DNA of 64,000 nt, taken from contig CP101033.1 in assembly GCA_041319085.1 (NCBI GenBank), forward strand, positions 2,134,501 to 2,198,500. Direction: 5' to 3'. This stretch comes from Aeromonas veronii (GTDB lineage Bacteria > Pseudomonadota > Gammaproteobacteria > Enterobacterales > Aeromonadaceae). Positions 6,865 to 15,862 of the stretch are shown one piece after another (position 1 is the first letter of the stretch; every line of letters starts with the position of its first letter). The position numbers were made by a program, and so were the translations under genes. A model generated the notes under the pieces. The model ran no database searches, was not told the DNA's origin, and was given only the letters and a program-made list of their open reading frames with translations.

Positions 6865-7337
6865 GCATGATCCAGCAGATTGCAGAATGGGCCTACCGCC
6901 AGCCTGCGGGCGTCACTTGCCACGACGTGGCCGCCGAGTTTGGCGTCACCGCCATCCACGCAAGCATGCAAATTGGCCAAATCTTGCGCGAGCCGCGCTT
7001 TACCGCCCGCGCCAGCTATGAATACAGCCGCCGCACCGGCCAGCGGCTGTGCCGACTGCACGTCGATCAGGTGCGCCCACCAGCATGGCAAAAGACCAGG
7101 GTGGTCGGTATCAACAGCCACGGCCAGACCGTCAGCTTTGCCAGCCTCAATGAAGCTCAGGCAAAGGGCGGCTTCAGCCGTGATTGCATAAGCCGCTGCA
7201 TCAAGGGAATTGCCCGCCACCACGGCGGGTACCGCTGGGCAGTCGCACAACCGAACAGGCTCCAGCCGCCTGAGTTAGAGGAAAAACGGGATGATTCAAG
7301 AGTGCCCCCATTGCGGCAAGAAAGGGATCGAATTTGA
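6861..7337 (+). CDS. DNA-binding protein: winged-helix N-terminus and NUMOD1-like C-terminal motif
   Basis: The 158-residue protein has an N-terminal winged-helix-like part (IAEWAYRQPAGVTCHDVAAEFGV, residues about 5-30). Near residues 85-130 it has the pattern of NUMOD1/IENR modules: SFASLNEAQAKGGFSRDCISRCIKGIARHHGGYRW, a helix-turn-helix found in homing endonucleases and some phage regulators. No nuclease domain is attached, so a sequence-specific DNA-binding role is inferred. Its 3' end overlaps the next gene by 47 bases, and the last 20 residues may be poorly conserved. Confidence 0.6.
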   Translation: MSMIQQIAEWAYRQPAGVTCHDVAAEFGVTAIHASMQIGQILREPRFTARASYEYSRRTGQRLCRLHVDQVRPPAWQKTRVVGINSHGQTVSFASLNEAQAKGGFSRDCISRCIKGIARHHGGYRWAVAQPNRLQPPELEEKRDDSRVPPLRQERDRI

Positions 7338-7569
7338 CCTGGCGTGGGAGGGAAAGCAATGCCGCCGCCCAGTCATTATCGACCCTGCTGTTGGCGGCTG
7401 GTTATGCGGATATAAGCCCCTGCCGGTCGTGGGTGGTGTGACTCAGGATGTCGCCATCAAGGTCATGAAATTGAAGTGCACGCTATGCGGTGATCTGCAC
7501 GACCCGGCCACGTTTGTTGGTGGCAAGAAACATTGTGCGGGTTGCGGCAATACCATCAGAAGCGAATGA
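7291..7569 (+). CDS. Cysteine-rich zinc-binding prophage protein
   Basis: The 92-residue protein starts MIQECPHCGKKGIEFDLAW. It has two zinc-knuckle pairs, CPHC near residue 5 and CTLC ... CAGC near residues 64-85, plus two further Cys. It is led by the shared GTTAGAGGAAAAA ribosome-binding leader and overlaps the upstream gene. Probably a small zinc ribbon acting in nucleic-acid binding or protein contact. Specific function unknown. Confidence 0.55.
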   Translation: MIQECPHCGKKGIEFDLAWEGKQCRRPVIIDPAVGGWLCGYKPLPVVGGVTQDVAIKVMKLKCTLCGDLHDPATFVGGKKHCAGCGNTIRSE

Positions 7570-7586
7570 GTTAGAGGAAAAATCAG

Positions 7587-7820
7587 ATGCCAAGGCGGGA
7601 CATAATCACTTTAAGCGGCAAAGACCTGATAGAGCTGCTGGACTTCATCAGCCCTGACCGAGAGCAAGACCCTGAGCAGTTGGAGACTGAGGTTTGCGTT
7701 ATCCAGATTGACGAGACCTTTGCTTCTGGTGAGGGGGATATTCGGCCACCAGGTGTGTACGCCTACCTGACAGAGTACCCAGACGAGGGGCTTTATGGGC
7801 CGCTCGGTTCGGATGAATAG
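7587..7820 (+). CDS. Small acidic prophage protein
   Basis: The 77-residue strongly acidic protein starts MPRRDIITLSGKDLIELLDFI and has clusters such as DREQDPEQLETE and EYPDEGLYGPLGSDE. The shared 13-base leader precedes it. Its acidity would fit an anti-host or DNA-mimic role, but nothing in the sequence proves it. Confidence 0.5.
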   Translation: MPRRDIITLSGKDLIELLDFISPDREQDPEQLETEVCVIQIDETFASGEGDIRPPGVYAYLTEYPDEGLYGPLGSDE

Positions 7821-7837
7821 TTAGAGGAAAAAACGGG

Positions 7838-8035
7838 ATGGAATCAGTAACTGCTGAATGGGTCGCCCGCTGGACGTGTCCAAAGTGTGGCGAGCAGGTT
7901 GATGGTAGCGATGAGGCTGATGACTGGGTGCATCACGGCGACCATATCTCAGTTGTTTGCCATAACCCTGAGCCATGGAGCATGGAGTCTGACAGCGAAT
8001 GTGGCCATCGGTACAAGGTAGATCTCAAAGGTTAG
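7838..8035 (+). CDS. Small zinc-ribbon prophage protein
   Basis: The 65-residue protein starts MESVTAEWVARWTCPKCGEQV. CPKC near residue 14 and the later C-N-P and ECGHRY pattern suggest a split zinc ribbon (Cys/Cys ... Cys/Cys-His). It is the third gene using the GTTAGAGGAAAAA leader. Function unknown. Confidence 0.55.
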   Translation: MESVTAEWVARWTCPKCGEQVDGSDEADDWVHHGDHISVVCHNPEPWSMESDSECGHRYKVDLKG

Positions 8036-8051
8036 AGTTAGAGGAAAAACA

Positions 8052-8306
8052 ATGCGACTCGGAAAATTTGCAATACAGGGTGACCGCTTCAGACGCCACG
8101 ACTATGAGCTGATGCGGGCCATCCAGAAAGATATGGTCGTGCTTGATATCGAGCACAACCTATACCGCGACACCGCCACCTACACCGCCGAGCACCCGGC
8201 ATTTGATGAGGTTGGACTTGGCGAGAAGCTGCCAACCTACGAAGTGCTGGTTGACGTGGATGACAACGACAACATGGTGGTTGAATTCAAAAGGATCGCA
8301 GAATGA
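8052..8306 (+). CDS. Small prophage protein of unknown function
   Basis: The 84-residue protein starts [21 protein letters not shown]. It looks like a compact alpha/beta domain ([19 protein letters not shown] at the end). The fourth copy of the shared leader precedes it. Its stop overlaps the ssb start by four bases (ATGA), so it is co-translated with ssb. No family recognised. Confidence 0.5.
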   Translation: MRLGKFAIQGDRFRRHDYELMRAIQKDMVVLDIEHNLYRDTATYTAEHPAFDEVGLGEKLPTYEVLVDVDDNDNMVVEFKRIAE

Positions 8307-8782
8307 AACGAGGCATCAACAAGGTCATCCTGATCGGTAATCTGGGGCAGGATCCGGAAGTGCGCTACATGCAAAGCGGCAATGCAGTAGCCAGCATCAC
8401 CCTGGCTACCTCCGAATCATGGCGCGACAAGCAGACAGGCGAGCAGAAAGAGCGCACCGAGTGGCACCGCGTGGTGTTCATGGGCAAGCTGGCCGAAGTG
8501 GCAGGCCAGCACCTCAAGAAGGGATCGCAGGTCTACGTTGAAGGCAGGCTGCAGACCCGCAAATGGCAGGCGCAGGACGGCAGCGATCGTTACACCACCG
8601 AGGTGCTGGTCGATAGCTTCACCGGCGTGATGCAGATGCTTGGCGGAAGACCTCAGCAGGGCCAGCCGCAACAACCACCAGCATCACAGCAACAGGGCGG
8701 ATATGGCCGCCCAGCACAGCAACCGGCCCAGCAAAGTGACAACGAGCCGCCGATTGATTTTGACGACGACCTGCCGTTCTAG
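8303..8782 (+). CDS. ssb: Prophage single-stranded DNA-binding protein
   Basis: The 159-residue protein has the full SSB layout. The N-terminal OB-fold (residues 1-110) begins [22 protein letters not shown] and contains [21 protein letters not shown] and [13 protein letters not shown] Gln/Pro/Gly linker follows, then the acidic tip DFDDDLPF that recruits partner proteins. It should coat ssDNA during phage replication and recombination. It is a second copy to the host gene, typical of prophages, in the operon with the Dam methylase and just before the AlpA-like factor. Confidence 0.95.
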   Translation: MKRGINKVILIGNLGQDPEVRYMQSGNAVASITLATSESWRDKQTGEQKERTEWHRVVFMGKLAEVAGQHLKKGSQVYVEGRLQTRKWQAQDGSDRYTTEVLVDSFTGVMQMLGGRPQQGQPQQPPASQQQGGYGRPAQQPAQQSDNEPPIDFDDDLPF

Positions 8783-8790
8783 GAGGACTC

Positions 8791-9036
8791 ATGGCACAAC
8801 ACACTCAAACCCCGGCACTGATCCGCCGTTGTGACATCGAGCAGCTGCTCGGCGGGATCGGCAGAACCACCTTCTACCGCCGCCGCCAGGAGTGGGCCGC
8901 CGCAGGCACCCCGTTCCCGGAGCCGCTGAACTGGATGGCCAAGGGCGGTACCCTGTGGCGCCGTCACGAAGTGATCGCATTCCTGGTTGCCCGCGGGCTG
9001 ATGCCTGCGGAGTCAGCCTCCAGCACCACGCACTGA
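8791..9036 (+). CDS. AlpA-like excisionase / regulator
   Basis: The 81-residue protein starts MAQHTQTPALIRRCDIEQLLGGIGRTTFYRRRQEW. The order (helix, GRTTFYRRR recognition helix, FPEPL, GTLWRRHEVIAFL) is that of the AlpA/MerR-like winged-helix family used as excisionases or integrase activators. GGAGG precedes the ATG. It lies beside the integrase gene and overlaps its 3' end by 73 bases in convergent orientation, so transcription of one may interfere with the other. Role in excision is inferred. Confidence 0.7.
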   Translation: MAQHTQTPALIRRCDIEQLLGGIGRTTFYRRRQEWAAAGTPFPEPLNWMAKGGTLWRRHEVIAFLVARGLMPAESASSTTH

Positions 9037-10202
9037 GCGATATGTGCGGCCCATTGCTCAAGGGCCGCCCGCTGCTCGTCAACGTAGTCATGCTGGTCAT
9101 AGACGGCGAGAATGCCCGCCAGTCTGTGGCCGAGCACCTTCTCAGACACATGGGGGTGAACCCCGATCCGGCTCATCACCGTTTTCATGGTGCGGCGCAG
9201 ATCGTGGTTGCCCCAGTCATCCACACCCATCACCTTGCCGACCTGCTTTGCCAGGCTCAGCAGCACACTGGCCGCCATTGGCCTGTCATCAAGGCTGCGC
9301 GCTGGCGGGAACACATAGACATGGTCAGGGAAGAAAACAAAGGCCTCGGCCAGCAGATCACAAGCCTGCTGCGACAGGCCACGCACAAACCCGATCCCCG
9401 TCTTTGAATCGTCATCACTGATGCGCCACAGCCCCTTCGCCAGATCGAAATCTGCCTTCTTGGCAATCCGGATCTCCACCCCACGGCAACCGGTGAGCAG
9501 GATCAGCTTCATCATGATCTTGTGGGCGTCGGTCATATCGGTGAGGTCTACCGCCTGCCAGAACTGGCCGATCTCCTCATCACTCAGGTAGCGAGAGCGC
9601 GACTTGATGGGGGTGCCAACGTCCTTCACCTTCCAGCTGGCGAGGATGTTGCTCTTGATCATGCTGCGGCGCTGGGCGTAGTCCAGCACCTCCTTGAGCT
9701 TGCCGAGCAAGATCCCGGCTTGGGTGCTGGCATCATCCTGCATCGGGGCAAAGACCTTGTCCCAGTGCTGGGTGGTCATCTCGTCCACCACGAACTGGCC
9801 AACAACCGGCACAATGTGCAGATCGAACAGGCGGCGCCACTGGTTAAGCCTGACCAGCCGGATAGCTTGCGGACTCTCTAGCCAGGCATTCAGGCAGTCG
9901 CTGACCGTCACGGCGGCATGGCGATCTTTGATCTCCATCATCCGCACCGTTGCCGGGTCGTGGCCGGTCTGCAATATCCTCCTGGCTTCTGCATGGCGCT
10001 CCCGCGCCTCCTTGAGGCTGACATCACCATAAGCCCCTAGCGACATCCTGCGGGCTCGCTGGCCGTGCCGGTACCGATACTGAAAGCTGATGTGCCCGGT
10101 TGGGCTGATGCGGGCAGACAGCCCCTGCCCGTCCGGCAACTCGGTCGGCCCGTCATACAGTTTGCCTGCTATCTTGCGCAGCTTCGCGTCACTCAATGCC
10201 AT
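8964..10202 (-). CDS. int: Prophage tyrosine integrase
   Basis: The protein of about 412 residues starts MALSDAKLRKIAGKLYDGP, the usual start of P4-type integrases. It has an N-terminal arm-binding domain (DGQGLSARISPTGHISFQYRY), a SAM-like core-binding domain, and a catalytic domain with Arg in LTGCRGVEIR, H-x-x-R in HDLRRTM, LGH and the nucleophile Tyr near VYDQHDYV. An upstream extension to 10280 is possible but lacks integrase-like sequence. It is convergent with the AlpA-like gene and marks the right end of the prophage, so attachment DNA should lie near 10.2-10.6 kb. Confidence 0.9.
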   Translation of the reverse strand: MALSDAKLRKIAGKLYDGPTELPDGQGLSARISPTGHISFQYRYRHGQRARRMSLGAYGDVSLKEARERHAEARRILQTGHDPATVRMMEIKDRHAAVTVSDCLNAWLESPQAIRLVRLNQWRRLFDLHIVPVVGQFVVDEMTTQHWDKVFAPMQDDASTQAGILLGKLKEVLDYAQRRSMIKSNILASWKVKDVGTPIKSRSRYLSDEEIGQFWQAVDLTDMTDAHKIMMKLILLTGCRGVEIRIAKKADFDLAKGLWRISDDDSKTGIGFVRGLSQQACDLLAEAFVFFPDHVYVFPPARSLDDRPMAASVLLSLAKQVGKVMGVDDWGNHDLRRTMKTVMSRIGVHPHVSEKVLGHRLAGILAVYDQHDYVDEQRAALEQWAAHIAQCVVLEADSAGISPRATRNAITS

Positions 10203-10588
10203 TGCACTGCTCTCGTCTGGTGTAATGTGTCCATGGTACACACGTTGGTGCACAATTTTAAATACACAAGCAAGAACCAACGCGAACAGCTTGGAACAGG
10301 GATGACACTTAGCCCATGATAAAACAATGAGTTAGGGTGCAAAAATGAATGGAAATAAACAGGATTGATCAGGATTGGTGACTAGTACCAAAGGTCACAT
10401 GCGGGATGGAAAAGAGACTCAAAAAGGTGATGTTCTGGTTCTCCACAGCACTTTGCGAAGACGGCCTGACACGTAAACAGCATGTCTAACGTGACAAACC
10501 AAGCCAAAACGGCCCCATGCTACCAGAAGTCGGGCGTACTGTATCGGATTTGCAGAGACTTTCTACAGCCAAATGAGTCGCTTTCCGA
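10203..10588. other. Prophage-chromosome junction region without a clear gene
   Basis: This stretch holds the integrase upstream DNA and must contain the right attachment site, since phage genes end and the host Sel1 gene begins across it. I see no tRNA or tmRNA end and no ORF with a convincing start. The other prophage end is outside the window, so the core repeat cannot be identified here. Confidence 0.5.
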
Positions 10589-11176
10589 CTATTTGCCAAG
10601 CAGGGATTGCCAGTTGAAGTCAAAGCGACTGCTCCCCTCCTCGGCCAGCGCCAGCTCCTGCAGCACCTGAAGCGCCAGCTTGTTGCCCTTTTGCGCCGCC
10701 TGATAGAGCCACTGTTTCGCTTGAGGTAGATCGACCCTGCCGCTGACCCCCATCAGATGAAGTACGCCGACTTTCAGCATGGCCGGGACATCACCATTGT
10801 GTGCAGCAAGATCCATCCAGTGGAAAGCTTCTTTCAGGTCCCTCTTCACACCCGCACCACGCAGATAGGCATCCGCTAGCCGATATTGACCAAAAGCATC
10901 CCCCGCCTGTGCCGACTGCCGATAGAGGCTAATGGCACGGTTCATATCCTGTTCACTCCCCTGCCCCACCTCATGACTCCAGCCCATGAGAACCTGTGCA
11001 CGGGGTTGCCCTTGCTCGGCCAGTGGCGACCAGATCCGGGTCGCCTCATCGAAGTGACCGGTACGCCAGGCACGGTTGGCAGCAGCCATCTCTTGCTCGG
11101 TGGAGAGCGGGAGCAGACGCCAGATAACCAGGGCAAGCAGACCGATAAACAGCCAGCGGGAAGTGGTGGGTCTCAT
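10589..11176 (-). CDS. Sel1-repeat protein with membrane anchor
   Basis: The 195-residue protein starts MRPTTSRWLFIGLLALVIWRLLPL, a signal anchor. Sel1-like repeats follow (A-x2-G-x2-A ... YRLADAYLRGAGVKRD, HWMDLAAHNGDVPAMLKVGVLHLMG, KQWLYQAAQKGNKLALQVL). Sel1 solenoids mediate protein contacts, and the partner is unknown. I chose the ATG at 11176 because the membrane segment follows directly. It is the first host gene after the prophage and is divergent from the LexA-box gene. Confidence 0.75.
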   Translation of the reverse strand: MRPTTSRWLFIGLLALVIWRLLPLSTEQEMAAANRAWRTGHFDEATRIWSPLAEQGQPRAQVLMGWSHEVGQGSEQDMNRAISLYRQSAQAGDAFGQYRLADAYLRGAGVKRDLKEAFHWMDLAAHNGDVPAMLKVGVLHLMGVSGRVDLPQAKQWLYQAAQKGNKLALQVLQELALAEEGSSRFDFNWQSLLGK

Positions 11177-11317
11177 GATGATTTCCGTGATCCAGTTCTC
11201 ATTTTGTCTATGTAAACGAAATGTAGCACCGTAATCAAGCAAGAGATCCCTGCGACAATCCTTTTTGCCCCCGGTCGATCAGCATTAGTTGTCATTTATC
11301 CGGGGCGCCTGCAAAAT

Positions 11318-11337
11318 AACTGTATGCATAAACAGTA
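11318..11337 (+). promoter_or_regulatory. LexA (SOS) box upstream of the radical SAM gene
   Basis: AACTGTATGCATAAACAGTA contains CTGT-N8-ACAG (11320-11335), the gammaproteobacterial LexA operator, with matching flanks. It ends 12 bases before the ATG at 11350. The Pseudomonas aeruginosa homologue PA0069 is known as a LexA regulon member, which supports SOS control here. Confidence 0.8.
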
Positions 11338-11349
11338 TTGGTGCGCACC

Positions 11350-12405
11350 ATGGCAGGACGAGGCAGCCCCCACAATATCGATCACCGTTTTAGCGGCCCC
11401 CTTGTCGAAGCGGTCGATGATGGCTGGCAAGCATCCGATTGGGATGCCGCTTTCACCCCCTCTGTGCCTGGCACCGAGGTGCGGGAGATCGATGCCCGCA
11501 GCATCATCAGTTACAACAGCTCCCCCGACGTCCCTTTCAGCCGATCCATCAACCCCTATCAAGGGTGTGAACACGGCTGTATCTACTGCTATGCCAGACC
11601 CAGTCACGCCTATCTGGAGCTCTCCCCCGGCCTCGATTTCGAGAGCAAGCTGTTTGCCAAACGCAATGCAGCCGACCTGCTACGTCGGGAGTTTGCCAGA
11701 CCCGCCTATCAGCCGCAGACCATCGTGCTGGGAGCCAATACCGACCCGTATCAGCCTATCGAGCAGCACTACCGCCTCACCCGCGAGCTGTTGACGGTGA
11801 TGCTGGCCCACCGCCACCCGGTCGGCCTCATAACCAAGAGCGCCATGATCTTGCGCGACCTCGATCTATTGACCGAGCTTGCCAGAGAGGGACTGTGTCA
11901 GGTGATGGTGTCGGTGACGACCCTGAACGAAACCCTGCGGCGGCAGCTGGAACCCCGCGCCAGCACGGGCACGGGGCGCTTGAAAGTGATCGAAAAGCTG
12001 GCCAACGCTGGCGTGCAGGTAGGGGTGCTGGCTGCCCCCATGATCCCGCGGCTCAATGAGCCGGAGCTGGAGCAGATCATCAAATCGGCCGCCGAGGCAG
12101 GGGCCAGCTGCGCCGATTACATCCTACTGCGGCTACCCCACGAGCTGGCACCGTTATTTGGTGATTGGCTCGATACCCACTATCCAGGCCAGAAGGAGGC
12201 GATTTTGAATCAGCTGCGAGCTAGCCGCGGTGGCGGACTCAACAGTACCGCCTTCGGCACCCGCATGCGCGGTGAGGGGCTATTTGCCGATCTGCTGGCC
12301 CAGCGCTTTCGGTTGATTGCCAAGCGGCTCGGGCTCGGCAAGCGCCACGTTCAACTGCGCCAGGATGTCTTCATTCGTCCTGGCGAGCAGTTGCGGCTGT
12401 TTTAA
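11350..12405 (+). CDS. PA0069-family radical SAM protein, SOS-associated
   Basis: The protein of about 351 residues has the radical SAM cluster motif C-x3-C-x2-C in CEHGCIYCYARPSH and resembles the PA0069/Rv2578c family related to spore photoproduct lyase (SplB-like). Other matches are RSINPYQGC near residue 66, ANTDPYQPIE and LLRLPHEL. The reaction is unknown. TTG (11338) and GTG (11341) are alternative starts, but ATG 11350 is the natural one, 12 bases after the LexA box. The gene is convergent with the LacI remnant and gyrA. A DNA-damage function is inferred from the operator and family. Confidence 0.8.
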   Translation: MAGRGSPHNIDHRFSGPLVEAVDDGWQASDWDAAFTPSVPGTEVREIDARSIISYNSSPDVPFSRSINPYQGCEHGCIYCYARPSHAYLELSPGLDFESKLFAKRNAADLLRREFARPAYQPQTIVLGANTDPYQPIEQHYRLTRELLTVMLAHRHPVGLITKSAMILRDLDLLTELAREGLCQVMVSVTTLNETLRRQLEPRASTGTGRLKVIEKLANAGVQVGVLAAPMIPRLNEPELEQIIKSAAEAGASCADYILLRLPHELAPLFGDWLDTHYPGQKEAILNQLRASRGGGLNSTAFGTRMRGEGLFADLLAQRFRLIAKRLGLGKRHVQLRQDVFIRPGEQLRLF

Positions 12406-12436
12406 GGCTCGCGTTAAGTCCGTCACTGGCAACACC

Positions 12437-12607
12437 TCAGCCCCTTGGTCGCGACGGGCTGGCCTTGCTATTGCGGACAATCAACTCGGCGGGCAAACGG
12501 GCTGGTTCGTGTGCCACCTCAGGTTCATGTTCACCAGAGCAGACATCCACCTGTGCCTCCCCCCATACCCGGCTCCACCAGATCTCCCACATTACCCAGC
12601 TGGTCAT
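12437..12607 (-). pseudogene. LacI-family repressor, C-terminal remnant
   Basis: The complement reads a 56-residue frame whose end, GEHEPEVAHEPARLPAELIV then RNSKASPSRPRG, matches the typical C-terminus of LacI/GalR repressors (HxPxRLPxELIVRxS). Just upstream in another frame is YDQLGNV, resembling the conserved segment that normally precedes it, so there is a frameshift. No N-terminal HTH is present between here and gyrA. This is the main content of the 490-base gap 12406-12895. The rest of the gap shows nothing I recognise apart from the gyrA terminator. Confidence 0.5.
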
Positions 12608-12845
12608 AACATGCTCCTGGCAGGCGTTGCCTGCATCTGTGGTGGTCTCACTCTAACGGGAGCAGCATGGCTGGCCGCCATGACAGGGCGATGACAATCA
12701 CATGAAGGAGCCGTGTTAACGCAATGACCCCATCAGGGCAGCCCTGGCAGGCGGGTAGTGCCCATTCGCCCAGCCCTGGCTGGCAAGATCGGGCAAAGAA
12801 AAGGAAGGAGGATAAACGGGGTATACCTGCGACAGGCGAGCCAAT

Positions 12846-12873
12846 GAAAAGAGCGGCCATGAGGCCGCTCTTT
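12846..12873 (-). terminator. gyrA terminator
   Basis: The 9-bp stem AGAGCGGCC / GGCCGCTCT with a 4-base loop is flanked by A on the left and T on the right, so it can act in both directions. It lies 23 bases after the gyrA stop. Confidence 0.8.
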
Positions 12874-12895
12874 GGTATCGGGTAAAGGAGAACGA

Positions 12896-15664
12896 TTACT
12901 CGTCGCCCGCTTCCCCTGCATCGACAGCATCAGTGCTAGTCGCGGTATCGGTATCGGTACCTTCAGATACCTCACCGTCAACAGCCAGAGCGTCGTTCTC
13001 GTCTTCGTCGCTCTCGGCGATGCGCTGCAGGCCAACCACGGTCTCGTCTTCACCGGTACGGATCAGACGGACACCGCCGGTGTTACGGCCAATGACGCTC
13101 ACCTCGGCAACACGGGTACGCACCAGGGTGCCACCGTTGGTGATCAGCATGATCTGGTCGGTATCTTCGACCTGGATCGCATCGATCACCTTGCCATTGC
13201 GCTCATCCACCTTGATGGAGATAACGCCCTGGGTACCACGGCTCTTGGTCGGGTACTCGGCCAACGCAGTTCGCTTGCCGTAACCGTTCTCGGTGGCGGT
13301 GAGGATGGCACCTTCGCCGCGCGGAACGATGAGGGACACCACCTTGTCACCGGCGCCCAGCTTGATGCCGCGCACACCGGCCGCGGTACGACCCATCGGA
13401 CGCACACCCTTGAAGGTACCCTTGCTTTCGGTGCCTTCGCCGTTGTCGCTGCCATCATCGTCATTGCCGGCATCGTCGTCGTTTTCAACGTCATCGCTGA
13501 CATCGGCATCGGCGCGATCTGTTTCCGAACGACCGCTGCCTTCCGCGAAGCGAACCACTTTGCCCGCGTCGGAGAACAGCATGATCTCGTTGCTACCGTC
13601 GGTGATATCCACCCCGATCAGCTCATCACCCTCTTTGAGGTTGATGGCACGAATACCGGAGGAGAGCGGACGGCTGAAATCAGAGAGGCTGGTCTTCTTC
13701 ACGGTACCGTTGGCGGTGGCGAAGAACACATACTTCTCGGCGTCATACTCCTTCACCGGCAGGATAGCGGTGATACGCTCACCCTCTTCCAGCGGCAGCA
13801 GGTTGATTATCGGACGACCACGGGCGCCACGGGACGCTTCCGGCAGCTGGTAAACCTTGAGCCAGTAGACCTTGCCACGGGTGGAGAAGCACAGAATGGT
13901 GTCGTGGGTGTTGGCCACCAGCAGACGCTCCACAAAGTCCTCTTCCTTGATCCGGGTGGCCGACTTACCACGACCACCGCGGCGCTGGGCCTCGTAGTCG
14001 GAGAGCGGCTGATACTTCACATAGCCCTGGTGAGACAGGGTAACCACCACATCTTCCGGGGTGATCAGATCTTCGATGTTGATCTCGGCACTGGACATGC
14101 TGATCTCGGTGCGACGCTCGTCGCCATACTGCTCGCGCACAGCCAGCAGTTCATCGCGGATCACTTCCATCAGACGAGCCGGGCTCGCCAGGATGTGCAG
14201 CAGCTCGGCGATCAGATCCAGCAGAGATTGGTACTCTTCCAGGATCTTCTCGTGCTCGAGGCCGGTCAGCTTGTGCAGACGCAGGTCAAGGATGGCCTGG
14301 GCTTGCTGTTCGGTCAGGAAGTATTGACCTTCACGGATACCGAACTCGGGCTCCAGCCACTCTGGCCGTGCCGCGTCGTCGCCCGCTTTTTCCAACATGG
14401 CGGCCACGTTGCCGAGTTCCCAGCCCTTGGCAACCAGGCCCGCTTTCGCGTCGGCCGGGGTCGCGCTGTGGCGGATCAGCTCGATGATGGGATCAATGTT
14501 GGCCAGCGCAACCGCCAGACCTTCCAAAATGTGCGCCCGATCCCGCGCCTTGCGCAATTCGAACACGGTCCGGCGAGTCACCACTTCACGGCGGTGCAGC
14601 AGGAACGCATCCAGGATCTCTTTAAGGTTCATCACCTTGGGCTGGTTGTTATCGAGCGCCACCATGTTGATGCCGAACGTGGTCTGCATCTGGGTGTGCT
14701 TGTAGAGATTGTTCAGCACAATCTCGCCGGACTCGCCGCGCTTGATCTCGATAACAATGCGCATGCCGTCTTTGTCAGACTCATCGCGCAGGGCACTGAT
14801 GCCCTCGATCTTTTTCTCTTTGACCAGCTCGGCGATCTTCTCGATCAGTCGAGCCTTGTTCACCTGATAGGGGATCTCGTGAACGATGATGGTCTCGCGA
14901 CTGGTCTTCTCGTCCACTTCCACTTCAGCTTTGGCCCGCACATAGATGGAGCCACGACCGGTACGGTACGCCTGCACGATGCCGGAACGACCGTTGATAA
15001 TGCCGCCGGTGGGGAAATCCGGGCCGGTGATGTAGGTCATCAGCTCGTCAATGGTGAGGTCGCCATTTTCGATCAGCGCCAGACAGCCATTGACAATCTC
15101 GGTGAGGTTGTGAGGCGGAATGTTGGTCGCCATGCCCACCGCGATACCGGAGGAGCCGTTGACCAGCAGGTTGGGAACCTTGGTAGGCATGACAGCCGGG
15201 ATCATCTCGGTGCCGTCATAGTTCGGCACCCAGTCCACGGTCTCTTTGTCCAGATCAGCCAGCAGCTCGTGGGAGATGCGGGCCATCCGCACTTCGGTAT
15301 AACGCATCGCCGCGGCGCTGTCGCCGTCGACTGAACCGAAGTTGCCCTGACCATCGACCAGCATGTAACGCATGGAGAAATCCTGCGCCATCCGGACAAT
15401 GGTGTCATACACAGCGATATCGCCGTGCGGGTGATATTTACCGATTACGTCACCGACCACACGGGCCGATTTTTTATAGGGCTTGTTCCAGTCGTTCCCC
15501 AACTCGTTCATAGCAAACAGAACGCGGCGGTGAACCGGTTTCAAGCCATCACGCACATCCGGCAGAGCTCGTCCTACGATCACGCTCATGGCGTAATCAA
15601 GATAGGAACTCTTGAGCTCTTCTTCGATGTTGACCGGCGTGATCTCTCTGGCCAGATCGCTCAT
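12896..15664 (-). CDS. gyrA: DNA gyrase subunit A, with Ile83 (quinolone-resistance substitution)
   Basis: The 922-residue protein is the breakage-reunion subunit of gyrase. The N-terminus [20 protein letters not shown], catalytic Tyr122 (MRYTEV) and the GyrA box QRRGGRGKS are present. Residue 83 is Ile ([10 protein letters not shown]; codon at 15416-15418), where sensitive enterobacteria and aeromonads have Ser. Asp87 is kept. The C-terminal beta-pinwheel has an acidic insertion of about 30 residues (near 715-744, rich in Asp/Glu) absent from E. coli, which explains the 922 versus 875 length. The gene is divergent from ubiG and ends at a strong terminator. Confidence 0.98.
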   Translation of the reverse strand: MSDLAREITPVNIEEELKSSYLDYAMSVIVGRALPDVRDGLKPVHRRVLFAMNELGNDWNKPYKKSARVVGDVIGKYHPHGDIAVYDTIVRMAQDFSMRYMLVDGQGNFGSVDGDSAAAMRYTEVRMARISHELLADLDKETVDWVPNYDGTEMIPAVMPTKVPNLLVNGSSGIAVGMATNIPPHNLTEIVNGCLALIENGDLTIDELMTYITGPDFPTGGIINGRSGIVQAYRTGRGSIYVRAKAEVEVDEKTSRETIIVHEIPYQVNKARLIEKIAELVKEKKIEGISALRDESDKDGMRIVIEIKRGESGEIVLNNLYKHTQMQTTFGINMVALDNNQPKVMNLKEILDAFLLHRREVVTRRTVFELRKARDRAHILEGLAVALANIDPIIELIRHSATPADAKAGLVAKGWELGNVAAMLEKAGDDAARPEWLEPEFGIREGQYFLTEQQAQAILDLRLHKLTGLEHEKILEEYQSLLDLIAELLHILASPARLMEVIRDELLAVREQYGDERRTEISMSSAEINIEDLITPEDVVVTLSHQGYVKYQPLSDYEAQRRGGRGKSATRIKEEDFVERLLVANTHDTILCFSTRGKVYWLKVYQLPEASRGARGRPIINLLPLEEGERITAILPVKEYDAEKYVFFATANGTVKKTSLSDFSRPLSSGIRAINLKEGDELIGVDITDGSNEIMLFSDAGKVVRFAEGSGRSETDRADADVSDDVENDDDAGNDDDGSDNGEGTESKGTFKGVRPMGRTAAGVRGIKLGAGDKVVSLIVPRGEGAILTATENGYGKRTALAEYPTKSRGTQGVISIKVDERNGKVIDAIQVEDTDQIMLITNGGTLVRTRVAEVSVIGRNTGGVRLIRTGEDETVVGLQRIAESDEDENDALAVDGEVSEGTDTDTATSTDAVDAGEAGDE

Positions 15665-15862
15665 AGAAAGCCTTATCCCTAATTAGTTGTTCTTTGGCTT
15701 AAACAGCGCGACATGGTAACACACTGAGCCAAATACCTTAAGCCACAAATCGGGTATCAGATCGGGCTGGTGTGACAAAGTCCGTCCGTTATAATGCCCG
15801 CCAGGACAATAGATTGCGCCCATGACTCAGAAGCGGGCGCCCTGCCACAGGATCTTCGAAAA

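Larger units (their letters stand above)
7274..8049 (+). repeat. Four copies of a 13-base Shine-Dalgarno leader, GTTAGAGGAAAAA
   Basis: Identical copies lie at 7274-7286, 7570-7582, 7820-7832 and 8037-8049, each 4-8 bases before the ATG of the next small gene. The copies at 7570 and 7820 touch or overlap the preceding stop codon. AGAGGA serves as ribosome binding site. The same leader on four unrelated genes gives a cassette-like layout that could support gene exchange by recombination. Confidence 0.75.

Noticed and set aside
10203..10600. tRNA or tmRNA as prophage attachment site
   Set aside because: No cloverleaf or CCA-type 3' end could be found by eye; the second prophage end is outside the window.
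12872..15334. An 820-residue plus-strand ORF
   Set aside because: It is antisense to gyrA and arises from the codon bias of that gene; no domain is recognisable.
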